A stretch of 64,000 nucleotides of DNA from Cristatella mucedo (Eukaryota > Bryozoa > Phylactolaemata > Cristatellidae). Position numbers and translations under genes: made by a program. The stretch's first letter is position 1, and each line of letters begins with the position of its first letter. Shown here piece by piece: positions 9,941 through 19,866 of this stretch. The stretch spans positions 3,153,501 through 3,217,500 of the forward strand of contig WPIO01000028.1 of assembly GCA_009760855.2 (NCBI GenBank). The letters run 5' to 3'. Under the pieces are notes generated by a model. That model had not been told where the DNA came from. It did no database searches and saw only the letters and a list, made by a program, of their open reading frames with translations.

Positions 9941-10944
9941 GCACATTCCTGAGGACAGGTAGCGTGTGTGTCTCAGGGACGAAAACAGCCCGGACCTAGT
10001 GCCGCTGGACTGTCGGCGCGTGAATGCAGGTGAGCTACAGCCTGCGACTACTGCGGCTGCTTTCGTGGCACTTTTGGGCACACGGAGCACGCGCGAGGCG
10101 CAGGAGGCGCACAGGCCGGGTTTGAGGTTTGAACGCGTGAGGCACAGGTATACAGGAGGCACATGTATACAGGAGGCACACAGGCGCACAGGTTTGCCCG
10201 TACTCGCCTTTAAAGGCCGATGCCGATGGGGTTGAGCCCAGCGGCCTAAAACCTAAAGCGAAAGGATAGAGATAAAGTTCTCTTAGGACGCTATACCAAT
10301 CAATCATTCACAGCTACTAAGTGTGACTCGTATATAGTGAGATGTAGCATAACTAGTTGTCCTGTACCCGCAGAGGCACCATACCTCAATAACGATTCCC
10401 TGATTTGTCCGAGAGGCATTTCGATAGATTTCCAGGAATCGATAGGATGCACGTGAGTCGGATAGACGAAGCGCAACTGTGAAGTAAAGAGCAAGAAAGA
10501 AGCTGCAAGGTCGTTGTTCGGTCGAACTTCAGTCGAAAAAACTTACTGAGCAAGAGCAGGAATAGAACGTGACATCCTCCGACGAGCAGCGAGTCTAAGC
10601 AGTTCCTGCTTGTATTTGTAGCACGAGTGATGAGCTCGTCTTTGCTAAAACGGATCATGGAGGCGGCACCGATGGGTGAGCTGTCTCGTGCAGCCGTTAT
10701 CTGGATGATGCTCCAAACTCGCCAAGTGCGTGCGAATGTTGTGAGACCTTAATGTGATTTTGGAACTCGGTCTGCCTCAAGAGAACAGATCCGAATAAAA
10801 GAAATCTCCGAGAGGCCGCAAAGATCCACCGGCCTCCCTTCTTGGCAGTCTATGCATACTTCACCGTACCGCCAGGCAGAGAAATACAAATAAGATAAAA
10901 TAGTTCCCTTTCAGAAAACCATTCCCGCTGGACTCCGCACCTTA
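9941..10944. other. unannotated stretch with an isolated S2/LINE-A-type tail
   Basis: A short tandem of GTATACAGGAGGCACA (two copies, about 10148-10181) is present. A plus-strand SINE-S2-like tail without a head lies at about 10255-10309 (GATAGAGATAAAGTTCTCTT, then GGACGCTATACCAATCAATC). The rest is unrecognised. Confidence 0.5.
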
Positions 10945-11790
10945 CAGTTAGTTGCATTGTAACTGTCTCAGAAGAAGACTCCCGAGTATTCATGTGAATG
11001 GACAAAGGTCATCAGAGAAACCGCTGACGGATGGGGTAACTCAAGGCTCTGCGCTTGGTCCTGTTCTTTTCATAGTTTATACTTCCGCAGCTGTGATTGC
11101 CAGGCACAATCTAGGCTTCCACTTCTATGCAGATGACACACAGTTGTACCTTTGCTTTGATCCCTCGCGTCCCTCGAGCTCGTCGAATTCTCTCAACTCC
11201 CTTGCTGAATGTATTGATGACATCGGCATATGGATGACAGCAAACTTTCCTAAATTGACTAATGACAAAAACCAACTTACTAGTTATGGGCAAACCAAGT
11301 GTGACTCGGAAGTTGGAAAGGTTAATGCTCCCAATCGGCTCTCCCAGCACATGTCCTGTTGAATCTGCACGAAGTCTGGGTGTCATGTTCCAAAGCGACC
11401 TTTCACCAGACGACCACATCAGCTCCACAGTCAAGTCTGCCTACGTTCAGCTATATAAAATTACTAAAATTCGGGCTGGTTTAGACAGGGATGACACACC
11501 TTGATTGGTCCATGCATTGGTGACATTCCGTCTTGACTTCTGTAACCTCACTGCATCCTGGTCTACCGGCCAGTGCAATCAGGCGCTTACAGCTTGTGCG
11601 AAACTCTGTAGCTAGGCTTGTCTGTGGTGAGCTTCGCAGTTGCCATATAACACCACTTCTCACCAACCTGCACTGGCTCTTAGTCAAGCAATGCATCGAC
11701 TTCAAGGTTTTGTCACTCACTTTTAGGTCCCTTTATTCTTTGGCTCCAGCCTGCTTATCAGATCTACTCCCACACCAGGCCAAGCATAGT
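10945..11790 (+). mobile_element. LINE-A copy 1 of a head-to-tail array (RT domain, truncated both ends)
   Basis: Encodes, across frameshifts at about 11275 and 11505, the second half of the L2-like reverse transcriptase: VNGQRSSE, TQGSALGPVLF, HFYADDTQLYLCFD (catalytic YADD), a decayed NDDKTNLLVMG region, then ESARSLGVMFQSDLS and the C-terminal LRSCHITPLLTNLHW. It stops abruptly at QAKH without its own 3' UTR or tail, where the next copy begins. Confidence 0.85.
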
Positions 11791-12336
11791 AAAGCAACGG
11801 ATTGACTTCAAGGTTTTGTCGCTCACTTTTAGGTCACTTCATTCTATGGCTCCAGCCTATCTGTCAGATAGACTACCCCATCAGGCCAACCATTGTACCA
11901 CCCGCTTTTCGGAATCCAACAGTCTAGATATACCTAATACAAACCTTAAATCCTTTGGAGACCGTGCATTTAGTTCATATGCTCCCAAAGCCTGGAACTC
12001 CCTACCGACCTGCGTCAGAACATCCCCTGACCTGACCACATTTAAAAGGAACCTAAAACACACACCTATTTAGGACAGCATTTAGTCGGTCCCTGTGATT
12101 CTTTCTTGATGTGCTTATGCGTGCTGACACTTTGCATGCTGCCACTAACCACATTTGCATGCTGACCCTGTGCATGTCACCCCTAACCATATTATTCATT
12201 TCGTTTGTTTTTTCAAGCATGATTTTACTTACCATTCAATTGCATTTCACTTTACAGCAAATGTAAAGCGCCTAGACAGAGATTAAGTTCTCTGAGGGCG
12301 CTTTATCAAGTGAATTATTATTATTATTATTATAGT
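11791..12336 (+). mobile_element. LINE-A copy 2 of array, 5'-truncated with tail
   Basis: Begins at the KQRIDFK codons, repeating about 100 bp already present at the end of copy 1. It reads almost cleanly to NLKSFGDRAFSSYAPKAWNS and the last codons (LTTFKRNLK), with a frameshift near 12055. The full 3' UTR and hairpin (GCGCCTAGACAGAGATTAAG) follow, then (ATT)n at about 12317-12333. Confidence 0.88.
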
Positions 12337-12955
12337 ACTACCCAATTTTTGGAATCTAATTGTTACCCACATCACACCACTTCTCACCGACCTGCACTGG
12401 CTACCAGTCAAGCAACGGATCGACTTTAATGTTTTGTCGCTCACTTTTAGGTCACTTCATTCTTTGGATCCAGCCTATCTCTCAGATCTACTCCCCCACC
12501 AGGCAAAGCATCGTACCACCCGATTTTCGGAATCCAACAGTCTACAAATACCTTGCACAAACCTCAAATCCTTTGGAGACCGTGCATTTACTTCGTATGT
12601 TCTCAAAGCCTGGAACTCCCTCCCGACTTGCTTCAGAACATCCCATGACTTGACCACATTTAAAAAGAATCTAAAAACACACCTATTTAGGACAGCATTT
12701 AGTCGGTCCCTGTGATTCGTCCTTCGTGTGCTTATGCGTGCTGACACTGTGCATGCTGCCACTGACCACATTTGCATGCTGACCTTGTGCATGTTACTCC
12801 TAACCATGTTGTTCATGTTGTTTATGAAGCATGATCTTACTCACGATTCAATCGCGTTTCCCTTTGCAGCAAATGTAAAGCGCCTAGAAAGAGATTGTGT
12901 TGTCTGAGGGTGCTTTATCAAGTGCATCATTATTATTATTATTATTACTACACCT
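12337..12955 (+). mobile_element. LINE-A copy 3 of array, 5'-truncated with tail
   Basis: After about 20 bp of a scrap (ACCCAATTTTTGGAATCTAA) it starts at the HITPLLTDLHW codons and continues to the end of the protein (FKKNLKTHLFRTAFSRSL), the 3' UTR, the hairpin and (ATT)n at about 12929-12947. The frame has few disruptions, so this is a comparatively young copy. Confidence 0.88.
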
Positions 12956-13345
12956 CGTACGAACCTCAAATTCTTTGGAGACTAAGCTTTTAGTTGGTAC
13001 TTTACCAAAGCCTGGGACTCACTTTTGACTTGCAGCACGACATCTCCTGACCTGATCAGGTTTAAAAAGAAAGTAAAAACGCATCTAATTATCATAGCAT
13101 TTAGTGGGTCAACATGATCCGTCCTTATTGTGCTTATGCGTGCTGACACTGTGCATGCTGCCACTAACCACATTTGCCTATTGACCCTGTAGATGTCACC
13201 ACTAACCATGCTATGCTTGTTGTCATTGAGTATGTTACCACTAACCATTCGATCAGGCTTCCGTTGCAGCAAATTTAAAGTACCTAGAAAGAGATTCAGT
13301 TCTCTGAGGGTGCTATATAAAATTTATAAATAATAATAGTTTTAT
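12956..13345 (+). mobile_element. LINE-A copy 4 of array, shorter and older
   Basis: Starts at the codons for RTNLK (ACGAACCTCAAATTCTTTGG) and continues through the 3' UTR and a tail hairpin (GTACCTAGAAAGAGATTCAG) into an A/T-rich tail with TTATTATTA. It is more diverged than copies 2 and 3. Confidence 0.8.
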
Positions 13346-13600
13346 TATTATTACGCCCTCATAGCCTCGAAATCACTTCCAAACGACGTCATGACAAATT
13401 TTAAGCAGGAGTTAAAAACTCACGTGCTCCTCTCAGCGTATGCTGGGTCCGTATGAATTGTCTTTTGCGCGAGTTGACACCGTGCATGTTATCGCTAAGT
13501 AAATCACATTCTTTCTTTATATCATATGTACAGTACGTACGATGAGGTTTAGTTTTCTGAGGTGCTATGCAAAAAATTCATATTATTATTTTTATTAGTA
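13346..13600 (+). mobile_element. LINE-A-related copy 5 of array, most diverged
   Basis: Starts ACGCCCTCATAGCCTCGAAA (APKAW region). It has a 3' UTR (GTCCGTATGAATTGTCTTTT, GCATGTTATCGC) of the same diverged type as the remnant at 5866-6135, then a tail with GGTGCTATGCAAAAAATTCA and ATTATT. Confidence 0.65.
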
Positions 13601-15179
13601 TTGTCAATTGATTCTGCCGAAAAATTTTCCGCATACCAGTAGTAAGCTGCGTGCGCGGGAAGCCTGGGCTAAACGCTGAAAGTAGTATCAATGTTCACCG
13701 GAAGGCGAGAGGAGCTCGTGGAAAACCGGAAACCGTTGGATTATCTGCACGTTGCACTTGTCAAGTGAGCAGCACTGCTCACCTGAACCTAGTATCTACG
13801 GTGTATTTTTGAGGACGGCGCTTGCGGTTCAAAGTGATCGAGCCAAAGTGGAAGCATTGACATCGCCGAGTCAATCTCCGACGGCTGGCTTTGCAGCGGT
13901 TGCCAGAAGGCGAGGAGGATTGATGGACGCCGGTAAAATAGCTGTGAGCTTTCACTGCCGCACCCATCATCGCGCTGCCGGTTGAAAATGGCGAGCTTAC
14001 ACAAGGGTCATAGCTTAGGGTCATGCTTTGAGGGGTCGGCTTCGTGGATTGCGTAGTGGCGCGACACTTTTAATCGAAGCGCTGATAGCACGCGCTGATA
14101 TGCATGCAGACGGATCTGGTTGGAGGGATCTGAAATAGCCGGTAGAAAGCACAGTGAATTGCTGTTGTTATGGCTGTGAGAAATCATCATCAAATCACAT
14201 GGCGGAAAGACTTTTCGTTTTAGGCCACGTGCGCGCGCATTCGCGATCGCGTGGCCGTATTTTTGCGGCGTTCGATCTGTGCTGATCAATTAGAGCTCGA
14301 TAACCGGATACTGGCCATCTCCTATTAGGATAGATTAAGTTTAGAAAAAAAGGAAGTTTTGCGCAAGAAATTGCTTAGTAAGAGATGAGCGAACGGTGAT
14401 GTGCAGCGAGTTTTCTGCAAACGCTCGAATCAAACGGTACAGTAGACTCTGCCTGTTAAGAATCCGCCAGTCTCCACTGGCTCAGCGGTTCCGGAGGTCG
14501 GAGAAATTTTCAGGCGGAGCAGATGCGAACGCTGCTGCTTGTTCCAAAAAAGCGCCGACACCAATCGAGACGTCCGCTGTATGCTGTTATAATGGCTTCA
14601 AGCAATGACCGGCAGAGCGCTAAGTGTGCGCGTGTAAATAAAAATTACTTGCATTGCTTCAAGTTGGCACTGTGCTAGAGCGATTGAAACATTTTAACTT
14701 CAAGTTTCACGATCCCACTATCGTCTTCAACTTAAAAAATCGTGAATATAAAAACTAGCCCAACCCCGTTAAATTGATTCCTTAGCCGGTAACGTCCGGC
14801 ATCACCTAAAAATCGTCAAAATTCTGCTTGTTCAATAGATTTATTCTGGCACTAAGTTCACTCAATCTATTCATAAACCCATTTTTATCTGTTAACGCTT
14901 TTGCTTAGTAGGTAAATTTCAGCTTCAAAAGATTGCCTAACGTCCTCAAACTTTTGACGTGTGGGTGCAGGGAAAGTTCAAACCAATACTTGCCACAATT
15001 AGCTCACCCGATTTGTCCCTACTTAGTAATACTTCAGTGAAATGGTTCCTAAGCGTAGGAGGCTAAATCGTAACATTATCTCCCCAGGTTATATAATTAC
15101 AGTAAACAGGTGGACTGTTTAGGGCAAATACATTTTTCTATCATCAGCCATTTGATCATGCTTTCTTCATAGCATAATA
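13601..15179. other. unannotated stretch
   Basis: From 13.6 to 14.6 kb it is moderately GC-rich with overlapping short frames on both strands and no motif. From 14.6 kb it is AT-rich. No repeat family was recognised. Confidence 0.5.
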
Positions 15180-15246
15180 CTAATATTAATAATAATAATA
15201 ATCCACTTGATAAAGTGCCCTCAGAGAACTCAATCTCTTTCTAGGC
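15180..15246 (-). mobile_element. LINE-A tail only
   Basis: (AAT)n followed by CCACTTGATAAAGTGCCCTC and AGAGAACTCAATCTCTTTCT: only the last 65 bp or so of the element, in minus orientation. Confidence 0.8.
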
Positions 15247-15651
15247 GGATATAGGATATATCCTTATCCTTATCCTAATTCATTGGTGCTCCACCGATGA
15301 AATATATTGAATTAGATACGGCCAGCGAGTCGTCGAAGTGGCACCGTCAACCCGCGCGGGTAGGCCAGCGCGACGGAGAGCACAGCAGTAATCAACTTCG
15401 CCCGCGCCTTAATAAAAAAGAAATCGATTCGCTTAGCTCAGAGCTGCATATAATTTATTCGCAGAGGGCCGCGTCGCATCGTACAGCTCAACCAGAACGT
15501 GCCGCGCATTAGTTCCGTGGCGCCAAGAGCAGACAAACCACAAAACAAACGAAATAATAGAAAGCAGCTGTTTTTTCGTTTGTGCAGTTTCGTTGGAGCA
15601 GCTGCCTAACCCGTCAGCTGAGTTGGGCTCTTTATCAAGTCAAAGCCATTG
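15247..15651. other. flank of hAT element, unannotated
   Basis: Contains a small TCCTTATCC/GGATATA imperfect palindrome at 15247-15277. Otherwise nothing was recognised. Confidence 0.4.
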
Positions 15652-15989
15652 GTCGCATATAGGGTTTCTGGTAACTTTTTAACTACAACAATAAAACCGC
15701 TGTTTTTCGCCCAAAACAAAGAACCAGTAAGCAGGTGTTTTTCTCTGTTGCAATGTTTCTAATGGAGATTTTTAAACTAGAAGATACCACAGCTAAAGCT
15801 CCAACGTTCGTTATGGATATGAAATATGTAGCTGAAAAAATGAAATAACTTTATTTTAAACGTAATGATTTCTTATGATGACTTTATCAAATCGGCCAAA
15901 AACTAAATTTAAAATGTTTTTGCAAAAACTATGTAAGATATTAATTAAATAGATCTTTTGGCATAAACAAATATCGATCTTCTTCTTTT

Positions 15990-18205
15990 CAGCCATGTCA
16001 CCAATTTGGGAATACGCTGAAAAACGGGAAGAATTTAATTACAAAAGAGCTTGAAGGTCAATGTAGACGATGCAATAAAATCATCAAATGTTCTTGAAAC
16101 TCCACAAAAACGTTGAAGAATAATCTGAAAATACATGAAATTGATTTCGATAAACCTGATAGAAGGTGTACATGTAAGGAAGCGCCAGTGAAAAATAAGA
16201 GAACAAAAGCGATTGCCGATTTCCTAGGGCGAAGAGTCTGAAGAATATTGCTACCGATCTGGCTGCTTGCGAAAAAAATCAATTAGAGCTATCACTAGAA
16301 ACAGGTATATACGGCAATCAATCACACGGGATGGATACGAACTTCCAGCGAGCGAAAGCGATGTATGAAGCTGGTGCATTAGGATTAGGATTGCATTAGG
16401 ATTCTGAAGAAGAAATTATGCATTAGGATTCTGAAGAAAAGGGAAGCAAAACGATTGCCGAACTCAAGTGAAAACTCAAGAAATAAGTAAAGTCTAGCAT
16501 GAATGGCTGAGGATGAATACATAAGAAGAAGACATCGATTCTTGGAATCAACATTCATGATATCGGCGATAAAACAACAGTCAAGACGAGCCTTACTCAG
16601 ATATTTGATTCGTGCCCTATTCTCGATATGGTCAAATCGACGAACCACCATTTGAGCGTTTTTTTGAAGAATAATGGAAAGGGATTTGGTGGGATCTCTT
16701 GAGGACGGCGCTGCAGCAAATAAGAAATGCATTCTGCTTATACCACGGTCTGTACTTTGGAGTATGTGACGCATTGTACAAGAAGAGTACTGAGATGGAC
16801 GATTTAAACCTTGATAGTGACGATATTGATAATATGGACAATTTTGAAGCAGGTACTGATTTGGGCAAGTGATCAACGATGAAACATTAGAACGAGACGT
16901 CGATTACCACGATCTGCTCACAAAATCACGTAAGCTTTATAAATTCATCAATACATTAACTGTTAGAAATAATGACTTTAAATGAAAAGTAAAAGCTAAG
17001 TTTGGACGCGTGATTGAACTGCATCTTGACGTGAAGACGCGATGGAAGTCCATCTCAACAGTGTTAGAGCCGCTAGTAAAGACAGAAGTCGCCATCCGCG
17101 AGACACTAAGCGAATTAAAAGTGCTGGAAATGCTTGAGACGTTGGATTTTGACACTCTCAAAACTCTTCACAAGGCAATAGAACCTGTGAAAATTGCTGT
17201 TAAAAATAATAGACGAGACGTTGATAATAATCATAATAATACGCTTAATAATGCGCCCTCAGATGACTCAATTTCTTTCTGGGCGCTTTACATTTGCTGC
17301 AAAGGAAACCCGATCGAATGCTTAGTGGTATCATGCTTGATAAACAACATGAATAAAATGGCTAGGGGTGACATGCATAGGGTCAGCATGCAAGTGCGGT
17401 TAGTGGCATCATGCACAGTGTCAGTACGCGTAAGCACATGAAGGACGAATCGCAGGGACCCACTAAATGCTTTCATAAATAGGTGCGTTTTTAAGTTCTT
17501 ATTTAATGTGGTCAAGTCAGGGCATGTCGTGACGCAAGTCGGTAGTGAGTTCCAGGATTTGGGAGCATACGAGCTAAATGCACGGTCTCCAAAGGATTGA
17601 GGTTTGTACGAGGTATTGGTTAACTGTTGCATTCCGAAAAGCGGGTGGTACGATGCTTAATGAGGGCTGACACAATTTTAGAATTTAAGTTCAGCAAGCT
17701 CTAATGACATTATTCCCAAGCTTAAAGAAAATTAGTAGTGTCGCATTGAAGAGTGATTGAACAAGGATGTCGTAAACCTCTTTTGCAGTCTCAAAGATCC
17801 ATCTGTAGTTCCGTCGACACTACGCTAAGGTTCGCAGAAAATCAATCGTCTCATCTATTTAGAGTCAACCATGTAGAGGTTTTCATCGAACAATCATCAA
17901 AGGATGCTGAAAATGTGAACTTGTCTCAAGGAGATGAATTGAATTTGTTGCTTTTAAGAGAAGCATCGTCGATTGCAGTCGGAGAGGAGGACAGTTTCAG
18001 ATGGCTCTAGTTCAAAATCCCGCTCTTCCGGAACTCTGGCCAGCGAACTAAAAATCTCCAGAAATTGTACAACGTAATTTTATCCATTAAGCCAACATCA
18101 GCGGACGTTGAAATTGCTTTTTGGTCTGTACGAATTTCTGTGCAAAGTTAAGATCGCCTCTCTGAGACAAGTCAATAACGCACCTGTATTCTTGAAATGC
18201 TATTA
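15990..18205 (+). pseudogene. hAT transposase with BED zinc finger, decayed
   Basis: A transposase would cut and paste the surrounding element in the nucleus. Plus-strand blocks in shifting frames are, in order: a BED-type zinc finger (about 15993-16150: IWEYAEKREEF, then GQCRRCNKIIKC and LKNNLKIHEI); an ITRDGYELPASES block (about 16310-16360); a catalytic-region relic EDGAAANKK (about 16700-16725); and then, in another frame, YHGLYFGVCDALYKKST, equivalent to the family's conserved 'H-x-L-x-VCDVLYK' block. Next is ELHLDVKTRWKSISTVLEPL (about 17010-17080) and finally the C-terminal dimerisation block SIKPTSADVEIAF with KLRSPLSDKS (about 18085-18170). Numerous frameshifts and stops make it non-functional. 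A small duplication of GCATTAGGATTCTGAAGAA near 16393-16437 breaks one frame. The LINE-A insertion separates the LHLD block from the C-terminal block. Confidence 0.8.
17222..17660 (-). mobile_element. LINE-A 3' fragment inserted in hAT element
   Basis: The plus strand starts with AATAAT-like tail and AATGCGCCCTCAGATGACTC, followed by the 3' UTR and the minus-strand C-terminal codons (SFGDRAFSSYAPKSWNSLPT, NKNLKTHLFMKAFSGSL), up to the CGGAATGCAACAG region. It postdates the hAT insertion because it interrupts the transposase relic. Confidence 0.85.
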
Positions 18206-18397
18206 TTAGAAATACAAATATATTTATTTACAGCTGATCTTAAAACATATTATAGTGTGATCATTTAATACAGCAATAAGCTATTGACTGTACGGTTAGT
18301 GAAAAAATAAAAAACCCAGTAAAAAAGCTGTTTTTGAAAATTAAAAACAGGGATCTGCCTTCCAAAAGTGACTGTTTTTAGAAAACCTAGTCGCATA

Positions 18398-18720
18398 TCC
18401 GGTTCAAAGCCATTGCAACTCCGGAACCGCCAAAAATTTCATAAATGCTGTCGTGATTTTATGGCTTTAGCACGCACAAATTTAAACATCTCTTGCTACC
18501 GTCGTCCGGCGCAGGAAAGCGCACCCGAAGCGACTGTCGCACTGGCATTCACACCGCGAAGACCCTCAAGAAAAGGTTTGCAGTCGAACTCAGTCCGTTA
18601 CTATGATGAATCGCGGCCCCGCGAGCAGCTGGCAGACCGCAGCGGAGCGCCAACGAGCGGTCTCAGCCCGCAGGGGCTACTATCACTTTTCGACCAACAG
18701 GCGGCGTTACAAGGTATCTC
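18398..18720. other. unannotated stretch before CT array
   Basis: No motif was recognised. A GT dinucleotide in AAGGTATCTC context at about 18712-18720 could serve as a splice donor, but nothing supports a gene. Confidence 0.35.
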
Positions 18721-18917
18721 TCCCCCTCTCCCTCCTCTCTCCCATCTCTCCTCTCCCTTCTCACTCTCTCTGTCTCTCTCTCCCTTCTCACTCTCTCTGT
18801 CTGTCTCTGTCTGTCTCTGTCTGTCTCTGTCTGTCTCTGTCTGTCTCTGTCTGTCTCTGTCTGTCTCTGTCTGTCTCTGTCTGTCTCTGTCTGTCTCTGT
18901 CTGTCTGTCTCTGTCTG

Positions 18918-19004
<87 letters not shown>
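18721..19004. repeat. pyrimidine-rich array: CTGTCTCTGT units then (CT)n
   Basis: Mixed TCTC tract to about 18795, then about 14 tandem copies of a CTGTCTCTGT decamer to about 18940, then pure (CT)n to about 19001. The long frames across it on all strands (Leu/Ser/Cys or Glu/Arg repeats) are by-products of the array and are not annotated. Confidence 0.95.
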
Positions 19005-19347
19005 GTCGCAGCAAACCTGTATCACACGTGCCTCGCCTTCGCGACTACATTCTTATGACAAGGCTCATCGCAAAAGACATGGTTTATACTCTAGCAGAAA
19101 CGTCTAGCTTGGAACCTTTTGGCGGCGCCTCTTCTTTCTGTTCGCCCCGAGGGCGTCGAGTCTCGCCTAGGCTAAGGCAATCGGATACCGTCCGTCTTGC
19201 TATGTCTGCGAGCGTCGGCGCCGCGATCGCGGCCACGTTTCGCTCTCTCGGCGCGCCGCGCCGAGGACTCGCCTTCCCATTCGCTATCGTCCTCGTGCTC
19301 GCCGCCACGCTCGTTCGTTCCGCATGATTCGCCGCGGCGCACACCGA

Positions 19348-19866
<519 letters not shown>

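Larger units (their letters stand above)
15652..18397 (+). mobile_element. hAT-superfamily DNA transposon with 8-bp target duplication
   Basis: The element proper is 15660-18389 (about 2.73 kb). It is flanked by identical 8-bp direct repeats GTCGCATA at 15652-15659 and 18390-18397. The left end reads TAGGGTTTCTGGTAAC; the reverse complement of the right end reads TAGGTTTTCTAAAAAC (12 of the first 16 bases match). An 8-bp duplication and ends of the form YARNG are hallmarks of hAT elements. Subterminal CTGTTTTT/AAAAACAG motifs occur near both ends (about 15699, 15739 region, 18330-18350, 18372), as expected of transposase-binding subterminal repeats. The internal gene is a BED-finger/hAT transposase relic. 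A LINE-A fragment (17222-17660) has inserted into it. Confidence 0.82.

Noticed and set aside
16375..16440. TTAGG-type telomeric repeat
   Set aside because: Only two adjacent TTAGGA units within a local duplication inside the hAT relic; not a telomeric array.
18368..19327. 319-codon plus frame and overlapping minus frames through the CT array
   Set aside because: Open frames arise from the CT repeat being stop-free in every frame; flanks have no motif and both strands are open at once.
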